DNA from: Rhizobacter sp. Root404
GTDB taxonomy: Bacteria; Pseudomonadota; Gammaproteobacteria; Burkholderiales; Burkholderiaceae_C
Length of the DNA stretch: 64,000 nt
Assembly (NCBI RefSeq): GCF_001425865.1
Contig: NZ_LMDS01000006.1
Coordinates: 273,088-337,087, forward strand
Direction of reading: 5' to 3'
Part shown: piece by piece, positions 35,130 through 43,134 of the stretch
How positions within the stretch are numbered: the stretch's first letter is position 1
Layout of the letters: each line of letters begins with the position of its first letter
Position numbers and translations under genes: made by a program
The notes under the pieces: generated by a model
What the model was told of the DNA's origin: nothing
Databases searched by the model: none
What the model saw: only the letters and a program-made list of their open reading frames with translations

Positions 35130-35911
35130 ATCTCACCGTGCTCGGCTGCTCCGGGTCCATCGCCAAGGGCTGCAAGACCACGGCGTTCCTGCTCGATGGC
35201 GACGTGCTGATCGACGCCGGCACCGGCGTCGGCGACCTGGAGCTCGACGCGCTCGCGCGCATCGACCACATCCTGATCAGCCACTCCCACCTCGACCACG
35301 TCCTCTCGATCGGCCTGCTCGCCGACGCCGTGATGCGCGTGCGCGAGGAGCACCAACGCGGCGCGATCCAGGTGCACGCGCTGCCCGAGACCATCGCCGC
35401 GCTGCGCGCCCACATCTTCAACGGCGTGATCTGGCCCGACTTCACCCGCCTGCCCAGCGCCGACGACCCGATCCTGAAGCTCGTGCCGTTCGCGGTGGGG
35501 GATGTGCTGGAGGTCAATGGCAAACGCATCGAGGTGCTGACCGCCGCGCACACCGTGCCGGCGGTCGGCTTCGCGGTGTTGCCGCGGGACGAAGCGGCCG
35601 GCGCCTGGGTCTTCACCGGCGACACCGGGCCGAACCCGGCACTGTGGGAGCGGCTGCGGACGATGAAGGTGGCGCATCTCGTCATCGAGACGGCGTTCAG
35701 CGACGAGGAGCGCCAGCTGGCGCGCATCAGCCGCCACCTGTGCCCAGCGGCGCTGGGGCACGAGCTGGCGCAGCTGGCGGGAAGCGTCGACGTGCACATC
35801 ACGCACATCAAGCCGGGCGAGAGCGAGGCGGTGATGGCGGAGATCGGGCGGTTGGGGTCGCCGCATCGGATTGCGGCGCTCGCGGCCGGGCAGGGGATGC
35901 GGTTGGGGTGA
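35126..35911 (+). CDS. Metallo-beta-lactamase-fold, class II cyclic-nucleotide phosphodiesterase-like
   Basis: The 261-residue protein has the metallo-beta-lactamase fold with the motif His53-Ser-His55-Leu-Asp57-His58. This fits the HxHLDH signature of class II 3',5'-cAMP phosphodiesterases. It opens with LGCSGSIAKGCKTTAFLL and later has TGDTGPN and THIKPGE ligands. Translational coupling (ATGA) to a class III cyclase strongly suggests a cyclic-nucleotide substrate. A generic MBL hydrolase remains possible. It is the last gene of the five-gene cassette and precedes a terminator-like hairpin. Confidence 0.85.
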   Translation: MNLTVLGCSGSIAKGCKTTAFLLDGDVLIDAGTGVGDLELDALARIDHILISHSHLDHVLSIGLLADAVMRVREEHQRGAIQVHALPETIAALRAHIFNGVIWPDFTRLPSADDPILKLVPFAVGDVLEVNGKRIEVLTAAHTVPAVGFAVLPRDEAAGAWVFTGDTGPNPALWERLRTMKVAHLVIETAFSDEERQLARISRHLCPAALGHELAQLAGSVDVHITHIKPGESEAVMAEIGRLGSPHRIAALAAGQGMRLG

Positions 35912-35963
35912 AAGTGACTCGATCGGTCGCTATTTCCACGCGCCCGGTCACTGTTGTGAGCGC

Positions 35964-35987
35964 GGTGACAAATCGTGTCACCTTTTT
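35964..35987 (+). terminator. Hairpin and T tract after the cassette
   Basis: GGTGACA (35964-35970) and TGTCACC (35976-35982) form a perfect 7-bp stem, directly followed by TTTTT. It would end the kinase-cyclase-phosphodiesterase transcript. The same DNA contains TGTGA-N6-TGACA (35955-35970), one base from a CRP half-site pair, so an operator role is an alternative. Confidence 0.55.
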
Positions 35988-36021
35988 GGGCGATCGAGGG
36001 GGCTGAAGCGCGTTTCGAGCG

Positions 36022-36037
36022 TGGCACGCGCTTCGCA
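36022..36037 (+). promoter_or_regulatory. Sigma-54-type promoter of pilA
   Basis: TGGCAC-N5-TCGCA fits the -24/-12 sigma-54 consensus (TGGCAC-N5-TTGCA) with one change, and keeps the GG-N10-GC core. It lies 44 bases before the pilA start. Sigma-54 control through PilR is usual for major pilin genes. Confidence 0.65.
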
Positions 36038-36080
36038 TCTGGGTCTGGGCGTTCCCTCAACCCCTCAGGAGTTCCCCACC

Positions 36081-36485
36081 ATGAAGCGCCAAGTCCAAGC
36101 TGGTTTTACCCTTATCGAACTGATGATCGTCGTCGCGATCATCGGCATCCTGGCCGCGGTCGCGCTGCCGGCCTACCGCGATTACACCGTCCGTGCGAAG
36201 GTCTCGGAAGTGGTCCTGGCCGCGTCGTCGGGCAAGACCAGCGTGTCGGAGTACGTGAACACCAGCGGCGCGTTGCCGCCTAGCACCTTCACGGTCGAGA
36301 ACCAGACGTCGAAGTATGTCCAGAAGGTCGAGTGGGATGGCTCCAAAATCATTGCTACGGCACAAGGGGACTCGAACATCGCGGGCTCGACGATTGAGCT
36401 GAGCGGCAGTGCGTCCGGCGGCCAAGTCACCTGGACCTGCAGCGGCACGATCGACCAGAAGTATCGTCCGTCGAGCTGCAAGTAA
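36081..36485 (+). CDS. pilA: Type IV major pilin
   Basis: The 134-residue prepilin has a short leader, MKRQVQAG, cleaved before Phe9 by prepilin peptidase. FTLIELMIVVAIIGILAAVALPAY follows, with the essential Glu at mature position 5. The C-terminal D-region disulfide is formed by Cys120 and Cys133, and the chain ends SSCK. Ser/Thr-rich segments could be O-glycosylation sites. AGGAG lies upstream of the ATG. A PglL-like ligase gene follows, and a sigma-54-type promoter precedes it. Confidence 0.95.
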   Translation: MKRQVQAGFTLIELMIVVAIIGILAAVALPAYRDYTVRAKVSEVVLAASSGKTSVSEYVNTSGALPPSTFTVENQTSKYVQKVEWDGSKIIATAQGDSNIAGSTIELSGSASGGQVTWTCSGTIDQKYRPSSCK

Positions 36486-36505
36486 TCCGCCTTTTCGGAT
36501 ATCAA

Positions 36506-36531
36506 GGGCCTCACATCGTGAGGCCCTTTTT
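36506..36531 (+). terminator. Intrinsic terminator of pilA
   Basis: GGGCCTCAC and GTGAGGCCC form a perfect 9-bp stem with a 3-base loop, followed by five T. The next gene starts two bases after the T tract, so its expression from the pilA promoter must pass this terminator. Confidence 0.9.
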
Positions 36532-36533
36532 CC

Positions 36534-38282
36534 ATGCAAGAAGTCGTTTTTAATCATTCGTTCTTCGGTAGTCGCTCGGGCTGGCGTAGCGCTGTCGAGG
36601 CGGCATCATTGCCTGCCCTGATCGGCTTCGCGTTGCTGTCGCTCGCATGGCTGCTTCCCGGTCACTACCTGCCTTGGACGATGTTCCAGCAGGAGTCGCT
36701 CGCGGCGGTCGGCGGCCTGCTGCTGTGCTGGGCGGCGGTCGAGAAGTCGCGTCGTGTCGCCTGGCCGGCGCCTGCCGCGGTCGCCCTGCTCACCGCATTC
36801 ATTCCTTGGGTCCAATTTGGGTTCCATGAGATCCGCTTCCTGACGGACGCATTTCTCGCGTCGGCCTACATGGTGGCACTGGCGCTGTCGCTGGTCACCG
36901 CCGCGACGCTGGCGAGCGGCGCCCGTCGCCATCAGTTTTTCGACGGATGGACGGCTTGCTGCGTCACGGCCGCGCTGCTGTCGACCGGCATGGCCCTGTA
37001 CCAATGGCTGCAGTTGCCGCCGGTCGGCGACTGGCTCTCGCAGGTCATGCCGGGCGGCCGCGTGTTCGCGAACCTCGCCCAACCCAACCACCTGTCGTCC
37101 GTGCTGGCACTCGGGCTCGCCGGCGTGCTGCGGTGGTACGAGAAGCGGCGCATCGGCGCGGCCGGAGCCATCCTCGCCGCGGTGTTTCTCGCCTGGGGCA
37201 TCGCGATGACGGAATCGCGGACCGGCTGGATGTTCATGGCCGTGCTGGCGGTCGGCACGGGCGTGCTGCGTCGGCGCGCGCAACTTCGCACGCCGCTCTT
37301 CGCGGTCGTCGCCGGCGTGCTCGTGTTCGGCGCGATGGTGGTTCTCGAAGGGCGTCTGCATGCGCTCTGGACCCAGTCGGCCGTTGTCGCGGGCGTTCGG
37401 ACCGCCGTGGGCACCCGTGCCATGCACTGGCCGACCCTCCTCGATGCCGCGATGCAGTCGCCCTGGGTGGGCTACGGCTGGAACCAGGTGGCCGCGGCGC
37501 AGTACGCGACTGCACTCGCCCACCCGGCGACCGGCGAGGCCCTGATGCACAGCCACAACCTGCTGCTCGATCTCGTGCTCTACAACGGCCTGCCGCTCGG
37601 GCTGCTGCTGTTCGGCCTGCTCGTCTGCTGGACGGGACGCGCGCTCTGGCGGTGCCGCAGCGCCGATGCGTGGTGCCTGCTGGCGGCGCTGCTCGCGCTG
37701 CTGGCGCACGCCATGGTCGAGTACCCACTGCACTACCTGTACTTCCTCATCCCGGCGGGGCTGACGATGGGCGCCGTCCACACGCTGGTCGCGTCGCCTG
37801 ATGCACCGCAAACGACTGGGCCGCGGGTCACGCTGTGGCTGCCCGCGCTGCTCATGCTGGGCGCGCTCGCCTGGGTGGGCGTCGAGTACATGCGCGCCGA
37901 GGAGGCATTGCGCCGCCTGCGCTTCGCCAGCGCGCGGGTCGGCATCACGATGGCCGAGCTACGCACTCCCGATCTGGTGCTGCTCGATGGGTGGAAGGCG
38001 TACCACGAGGCCGCCAGGCTGCGGTCCCACCCCGGGATGTCCGCCGCGGAAATGGAACTCCTGAAGGATGTCGCGCGCCGCTTTCCGTACCCGGCGGCGC
38101 TGAATCGGCACGCTCAGGCGCTGGTATTGAATGGACAGTCGGCAGCCGGGCTGGAGGTGTTGACTCACCTTTGCAAGGTGTACCCCGAAGGCGTCCAGCA
38201 AGTGATGCGCGATGCGTGGCAGGAACAGCAGGCGCAGGATCAGCGTTTGCTCGCTGTGGCGTTCCCGCGCTGCGACCGATGA
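36534..38282 (+). CDS. PglL/O-antigen-ligase-like membrane glycosyltransferase
   Basis: The 582-residue inner-membrane protein has about 11-12 helices and the Wzy/WaaL ligase fold. It resembles PglL/TfpO pilin oligosaccharyltransferases: VFANLAQPNHLSSVLALG and ESRTGWMFM are the ligase motifs. WVGYGWNQVAAAQY and SHNLLLDLVLYNGLPLG form the large periplasmic loop with the conserved His. The last 120 residues are soluble and resemble the Wzy_C_2 tail. Its place next to pilA suggests glycan transfer to pilin serines. The start ATG has a poor ribosome-binding site and follows the pilA terminator closely. Confidence 0.88.
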   Translation: MQEVVFNHSFFGSRSGWRSAVEAASLPALIGFALLSLAWLLPGHYLPWTMFQQESLAAVGGLLLCWAAVEKSRRVAWPAPAAVALLTAFIPWVQFGFHEIRFLTDAFLASAYMVALALSLVTAATLASGARRHQFFDGWTACCVTAALLSTGMALYQWLQLPPVGDWLSQVMPGGRVFANLAQPNHLSSVLALGLAGVLRWYEKRRIGAAGAILAAVFLAWGIAMTESRTGWMFMAVLAVGTGVLRRRAQLRTPLFAVVAGVLVFGAMVVLEGRLHALWTQSAVVAGVRTAVGTRAMHWPTLLDAAMQSPWVGYGWNQVAAAQYATALAHPATGEALMHSHNLLLDLVLYNGLPLGLLLFGLLVCWTGRALWRCRSADAWCLLAALLALLAHAMVEYPLHYLYFLIPAGLTMGAVHTLVASPDAPQTTGPRVTLWLPALLMLGALAWVGVEYMRAEEALRRLRFASARVGITMAELRTPDLVLLDGWKAYHEAARLRSHPGMSAAEMELLKDVARRFPYPAALNRHAQALVLNGQSAAGLEVLTHLCKVYPEGVQQVMRDAWQEQQAQDQRLLAVAFPRCDR

Positions 38283-38293
38283 CCGTAACATCG

Positions 38294-38314
38294 GGCTCCG
38301 GCGAGCCCGGAGCC
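38294..38314 (+). other. GC-rich hairpin after the ligase gene
   Basis: GGCTCCGG and CCGGAGCC pair perfectly around a 5-base loop, 12 bases after the ligase stop. No T tract follows. A weak terminator or mRNA structure are both possible. Confidence 0.35.
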
Positions 38315-38361
38315 GGTGCGTCACCGACGCGGCTCTCCACGATGATGCAGAGGAACCCAGG

Positions 38362-38661
38362 ATGATCTTCAGTTGGCTCGACGCGACTGCCGCGCAGCAA
38401 TTCGGCAGCAAGCTCGCGCAGTCCTTCATCGCCAGCATGCCCGCCGCAGGCGCCGTGAGCGACAAGAAGTTCGAAGCGAAGGCGAAGACGGCCGTCGCGC
38501 AGTTCGAACGGAGCATCGCGGCGTTCCGACGTGACCACAGCCTCAACTTCTACCAGAAGGCCCGCCTCGGGAACGCCTTCAAGTGGGCATTGAAGGACGC
38601 GGGCTATGACGCCGCCTACATCGAGAAGATCACCGACTTGCTGATGCTCAAGCTGCAATGA
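38362..38661 (+). CDS. Unrecognised 99-residue protein
   Basis: I do not recognise this protein. It is predicted all-helical and basic (MIFSWLDATAAQQFGSKLAQSF, AAFRRDHSLNFYQKARLGNAFKWALKDAGYDAAYIEKITDLLMLKL), with no signal peptide or membrane helix. The ATG is preceded by GAGGAACCCAGG. It sits between the PglL-like gene and the first O-GlcNAc-transferase-like gene, 40 bases before the latter, so it belongs to the glycosylation locus by position. Confidence 0.75.
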   Translation: MIFSWLDATAAQQFGSKLAQSFIASMPAAGAVSDKKFEAKAKTAVAQFERSIAAFRRDHSLNFYQKARLGNAFKWALKDAGYDAAYIEKITDLLMLKLQ

Positions 38662-38701
38662 AGGCTCCCCCTGCACACTCCCATCTCCTCGGAAAGCGGA
38701 A

Positions 38702-40975
38702 ATGTTTGGCTGGTTGACGAAGCTCAAGGGCGCTTCTGCTGCATCGTCTGCCCCCAACCCGCCGCCCAGAGCACCGCAGTCGGCGGCGCAAGCCGCTGAG
38801 GCGAAGCGTCAGGAAGGCAACGCCCTGCTCGAACGGGACGACCTGGACGGCGCCGCGTTGCGCTACCGCGAAGCGATCGCCCTGGACGACGCGGCCGTTC
38901 CCGCGCGTGTCAACTTGGCTTATGTCCTGCTGGAGCTCCAGCGCCCCGAAGAGGCGGAGGTTCACCTGACGCGCGCCATAGCGCTGGACGCATCGAATGT
39001 TGACGCGCACTACATGCTCGGCAACACGATGCGAGCGCGGGGCGCAGCGGCAGATGCGGCGACGCATTTCGCACTGGCCATCGCGTCCCAGCCCGATTTC
39101 GCGTTGGCTTACCGTGATGGCTGTCTGGCCTATGTCGAATCGGCCCAGTTCGATCGCGCCGAAGCGCTGCTTGTGAGCGGTTTGAAGCGCTTTCCGGGCT
39201 CGGCCGACTTGCTGTTCCTGATGGGCAACGTCCACACCAAGGCGGGTCGGCGAGAAGCGGCTGTCGATTCGTATCGCCGCGCGCTGGCTGCCCGGGGCGG
39301 CTACGTCGAGGCCCACGAGAACCTGGCGGTCGTCCTGTCGGAACTCGGGCAACCCGAACAAGCGGCAGCCCAGCTCCAAGCGGTGGCCGTCCTGCGTCCA
39401 CGCGACGTGGACGCGCAGTGTCGCTATGGCGTTGCGTTGCAGGGCTTGGGGCGCCTCGACGCCGCGGTCGAGAGTTTCCGCCGCGCCGTCGCCATCGATC
39501 CCGCGTCGGCAACGGCGCTTGCGAGTCTGGGTAGCGCCTACGCGGCTCAGGGACGCCGGGCGGATGCTATCGAGCAGTACCACGCGGCCATCGCCGCCGA
39601 TGCGACCCACTACTTCGCCTACGCCGGCCTGGGTGTCGAGTTGAACGAAGCGGGTCGACCCGAGGAAGCGACGCAGCGGCTGCGCGAAGCCTTGGCGCTC
39701 AATCCGGCGGCGGTGGAGCCTCACAGCAACATCCTCTTCCTGATGAGCTTCGTCGCGGAGCCGTTCGACTATTTGGCGGAGGCCCGGCGCTACGGCGAGA
39801 AGGTCACAGCCCGCGCCTCACAACATGTCGCTCGCCAGGGTCGCGCGCGCGTCGCCGACGTGCCGCCACGCATCAGGATCGGACTCGTCTCGGGCGATTT
39901 GCGAAATCACCCGGTTGCGGCGTTCCTCGAGGGCGTGCTTGCCAGCCTCGACCGCAGTCGGGTCGAGGTCTTTGCCTATGCGACCGCCCAGCGTGACGAC
40001 GCGGTCACCGAACGCCTGCGCCGCCTGTGCGACGGCTGGCGATCGCTCGTGGGAATGAACGACGAAGCAGCCGCAGAACGCGTGCGCGATGACGGAATCC
40101 ATGTATTGATCGACCTCGCGGGCCACACCGCCCACAACCGGCTGTCGATCTTTGCGCTCGAGCCCGCGTCAGTGCAGGTGACCTGGCTGGGCTATCTGGC
40201 GAGCAGCGGGCTCGCGGCGATCGACTACGTGCTGGCGGACCGGGTCTCGCTGCCCGAAGAACATCGGTCGCACTTCGTCGAGCAGGCCTGGTACATGCCT
40301 AACAGCCTGTATTGCTTCACCGCACCGCCCGACGCGCCGCCAGTGGGGGCGCTTCCGGGCTTGTCACGTGGTGACGTGACCTTCGGTTCGTTTCAGCGCA
40401 TGAACAAGGTCAGCGACAGCACGCTGCAGGCCTGGAGCCGGGTAATGGCGCGCATGCCGGGCGCTCGCCTGCGGCTGCAATGCAAGCAGATGGCGGATTC
40501 GTCCGGCCGCGAGCACGCGCTGGAGCGGTTGCGCCGCTTCGGCGTCGACACCGACCGGGTGGAACTGGTCGGGCCGGTGCCGGACCGCACCGCATACCTC
40601 GCCTGCCACGACCATGTCGACATCGTTCTCGACACCTTCCCGTACCCGGGCATCACGACCACCTGCGAGGCGCTGTGGATGGGCGTGCCCACTGTCACGC
40701 TGGCAGGCGGCACCCTGCTGTCCCGGCAGGGTGCGAGTCTGCTGCATTGCCTCGAACTCGACGATTGGGTGGCTCGAGACGTGGAGGACTATGTCGATTG
40801 CGCGGTGCGGCAGGCTGGCGATCTGCCGGCCCTGGCACGACTGCGCGGCGAACTCCGGGAGCGCGCCCGCCGTTCGCCGCTGTTCGACACCGCGCGGTTT
40901 GCACGCGATTTCGAGGATGCGATGCACGCGATGGTCGCGCGTGCAGTTCAGGTCGACCCGTCGAATTCACGTTGA
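38702..40975 (+). CDS. TPR-containing O-GlcNAc-transferase-like protein (SPINDLY type)
   Basis: The 757-residue protein has about eight to ten tetratricopeptide repeats (about 35-360; one unit is AHENLAVVLSELGQPEQAAAQL). A complete GT41-type catalytic region follows (about 390-740). Catalytic-region markers are GLVSGDLRNHPVAAFLEGVL, with the equivalent of the OGT base His; DLAGHTAHNRLSIFALEPASVQVTWLGYLASSG; and DTFPYPGITTTCEALWMGVPTVTLAGGTLLSRQGASLL, the UDP-sugar pocket. Such enzymes transfer a sugar to Ser/Thr in the cytoplasm; donor and target are unknown. A second homologue converges on it, with only three bases between the stop codons. Confidence 0.93.
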   Translation: MFGWLTKLKGASAASSAPNPPPRAPQSAAQAAEAKRQEGNALLERDDLDGAALRYREAIALDDAAVPARVNLAYVLLELQRPEEAEVHLTRAIALDASNVDAHYMLGNTMRARGAAADAATHFALAIASQPDFALAYRDGCLAYVESAQFDRAEALLVSGLKRFPGSADLLFLMGNVHTKAGRREAAVDSYRRALAARGGYVEAHENLAVVLSELGQPEQAAAQLQAVAVLRPRDVDAQCRYGVALQGLGRLDAAVESFRRAVAIDPASATALASLGSAYAAQGRRADAIEQYHAAIAADATHYFAYAGLGVELNEAGRPEEATQRLREALALNPAAVEPHSNILFLMSFVAEPFDYLAEARRYGEKVTARASQHVARQGRARVADVPPRIRIGLVSGDLRNHPVAAFLEGVLASLDRSRVEVFAYATAQRDDAVTERLRRLCDGWRSLVGMNDEAAAERVRDDGIHVLIDLAGHTAHNRLSIFALEPASVQVTWLGYLASSGLAAIDYVLADRVSLPEEHRSHFVEQAWYMPNSLYCFTAPPDAPPVGALPGLSRGDVTFGSFQRMNKVSDSTLQAWSRVMARMPGARLRLQCKQMADSSGREHALERLRRFGVDTDRVELVGPVPDRTAYLACHDHVDIVLDTFPYPGITTTCEALWMGVPTVTLAGGTLLSRQGASLLHCLELDDWVARDVEDYVDCAVRQAGDLPALARLRGELRERARRSPLFDTARFARDFEDAMHAMVARAVQVDPSNSR

Positions 40976-40978
40976 TCG

Positions 40979-42925
40979 TCAGGGTCGACCGCTCTTGCGG
41001 CACCAGACATGCCACATGGCGCGCAGCGCTGTCTCCAAATGGTCGGCAAACCGCTCCGCGTCCATGACGGGCGAGCGCAAGAGTCGCTCGCGCAACTCGC
41101 TCCGCAGTTTCGCCAGCCGAGGCAGGTCGGCGGCATGCGCAAGCGCAAGCTCGACGAAGTGATCAACATCGCGTGCGATCCAATCCTCCAGGCCCGCGTT
41201 GGCGAGAAAGCCGATGCCCTGGCGCGATAGAAGGTTCGCGCCGTCCAGCGTAAGCACTGGCACGCCCATCCATAGCGCCTCTGCCGTCGTCGTGCCGCCC
41301 GTGAACGGGAAGGTGTCCAACGCGATGTCCACCTCGCCGTAGCGTGCCAGGTAGTCGACGCGGGGCGACAAGCCATCGAACGCGATGCGCGCGGCGTCGA
41401 CCCCGTTTCGCTCGAACACCGCGAGTAGTCGTTGACGTGTCGTCGACTCCGCCAGCTGCGGCGCCTTGAGCAAGAGCCTGCTGTCGGGACGCGCGACCAA
41501 CACGCGTGACCACAGTGCGACAACTTCGTCCGTCACCTTCGACAAATTGTTGAAGCTCGCGAAAGTCAATGGCGCACCACCAAGCAGCGCCGGCAGTGCA
41601 GCGACCGGCGGGCTGGCGTCCGGGCGGGTGAAGCACAGGCGCGTATCGGGCAGGCGCCAGATGCTCTCGGTGAAGTAGCCGGCCTGAGTCTCCGGCAAGG
41701 TATGCGGGTCCGCGATCAGGTAATCGATCTCGGCAACGCCCGTCGTCGCGAAGTACCCGAGCCAGCTAATTTGCACCGGTGCGGGCTTCCAGGCGAACAC
41801 CTGAAGTCGGTTGTGTGCGGTGTGGCCGGACAGATCGAACAGCACATCGATGGCATCCGCGTGCACGCGCCGCGCAAGGGCAGCGTCCGACCAGGCGTGC
41901 GCGTCGTCGTTCCACTCGGCGCAGTGCGCGCGGATCCGTCGAGCGATGGCATCGTTGCTGGGAACAGTCGGGTAAGCGATCAGTTCGAGTCGATCGACGT
42001 GACGGGCCGCAAGCGAGGCGATGATGCTCTCCGCGAAGTATCCAACAGGGTGTGTGCGCAGATCACCTGACACGAGCCCGACCCGCAGTGGCCGACCCGG
42101 ATCCTTAAGGCCGCGCCACGATGTGAATCGCTGGGCTCGACTCGCCACCAGTGCGCCGTATTCCCGCGCCTCGTTCAGCAGCGAAGCGGGCGAATGCCGG
42201 GCGGTGTAGTTGTGCGCGAACAGCAGATTGGAGAAGGCGCGCAGATTGTCCGGCTCCGCCGCCAGCACCTGGCGATAACAGGCCTCCGCTTCGTCCATCC
42301 GCCCGAGATCCTTCAGCGCGTTTCCCAGGTTGTTCAGGGCCTGTGGCAGCAAAGGGTCGATCTCCAGTGCGCGGCGGTGGCTGAAGACCGCACTGTCGAA
42401 CTGCCCGGACCTGCTGAGCGCCGTTCCCAGGTTGCTGTGCACTTGGGCGTAGTCCGGCGCGATTGCCAGCGCGCGCCGATAACGCGCGATCGCCTCTGGC
42501 AATCGGCCCAAATCGTCGAGTACGGCTGCCGCTGCCACGTGCGCATCAACGAACCGATCATCCAGGTCGCTTGCACGGTCGTACCACTCGAGCGAGCGCT
42601 GCAAGTCACCCTGCTGAAGGAGCGCATTCCCAATATTGAAGTGGGCGCCAACGTGTTGCGGGTCGATCGCGAGTACGGTCTCATATGCAGCAACGGCGCC
42701 GGCTGCATCACCCCGCCCGAGGAGCGCATTGCCTCGATTCAAATGGGGCCGAGCGAGGTTCGGCGCGATCCGCACGGCCTCGAGGTAGCAAGTCATAGCA
42801 CGCTCGGAGAGTCCGGCCTCATCGAGCCTGTTGCCTTCATCAACAAGCGCGATCGCCTGCGCCTCACTTGATGGTGTGGTGGACCCTCCGCCGGCCCAGC
42901 CGCGCATCTTTCCAAACAGCCCCAT
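40979..42925 (-). CDS. Second TPR O-GlcNAc-transferase-like protein
   Basis: The 648-residue protein has five to six TPR units (about 22-245) and the same GT41 catalytic region. Markers include VGLVSGDLRTHPVGYFAESII, DLSGHTAHNRLQVFAWKPAPVQISWLGYFATTG and DTFPFTGGTTTAEALWMGVPVLTLDGANLLSRQG. It differs substantially from the convergent neighbour in repeat number and N-terminus (MGLFGKMRGWAGGGS), so it is a diverged paralogue and not a recent duplicate. Base composition around 41.5-42.9 kb is slightly less GC-rich than the neighbours, by eye. Target proteins are unknown; pilin or flagellin are the obvious guesses. Confidence 0.92.
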   Translation of the reverse strand: MGLFGKMRGWAGGGSTTPSSEAQAIALVDEGNRLDEAGLSERAMTCYLEAVRIAPNLARPHLNRGNALLGRGDAAGAVAAYETVLAIDPQHVGAHFNIGNALLQQGDLQRSLEWYDRASDLDDRFVDAHVAAAAVLDDLGRLPEAIARYRRALAIAPDYAQVHSNLGTALSRSGQFDSAVFSHRRALEIDPLLPQALNNLGNALKDLGRMDEAEACYRQVLAAEPDNLRAFSNLLFAHNYTARHSPASLLNEAREYGALVASRAQRFTSWRGLKDPGRPLRVGLVSGDLRTHPVGYFAESIIASLAARHVDRLELIAYPTVPSNDAIARRIRAHCAEWNDDAHAWSDAALARRVHADAIDVLFDLSGHTAHNRLQVFAWKPAPVQISWLGYFATTGVAEIDYLIADPHTLPETQAGYFTESIWRLPDTRLCFTRPDASPPVAALPALLGGAPLTFASFNNLSKVTDEVVALWSRVLVARPDSRLLLKAPQLAESTTRQRLLAVFERNGVDAARIAFDGLSPRVDYLARYGEVDIALDTFPFTGGTTTAEALWMGVPVLTLDGANLLSRQGIGFLANAGLEDWIARDVDHFVELALAHAADLPRLAKLRSELRERLLRSPVMDAERFADHLETALRAMWHVWCRKSGRP

Positions 42926-43134
42926 CTAGGTGTCCGATTCAGCCTAGGTCGTCGCCGACCGGCCTGTTGAGTGGGTCCCCGAACTTTCCGGCAGATTCTA
43001 GTCAGGGCCCGCTTCGATTCGGTGGTCCGGCTTAAGGGCGCTCATTGGTTGTGGGAAGCCCGCTGCGGGTCCGCTGCGCCCCCGGCCTCCGACCCAAACG
43101 CGGCGCCTGCGCGCGTGGCGTGGACAATCCCCGG

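Noticed and set aside
32870..35911. 1013-codon forward frame joining cyclase and MBL genes
   Set aside because: The first 750 codons are a shifted reading of the cyclase gene. Only the last 261 codons (MNLTVLGCSG on) are the real MBL protein.
36022..36037. Perfect sigma-54 consensus
   Set aside because: The -12 element reads TCGC, not TTGC, so it is reported as a one-mismatch site and not as an exact match.
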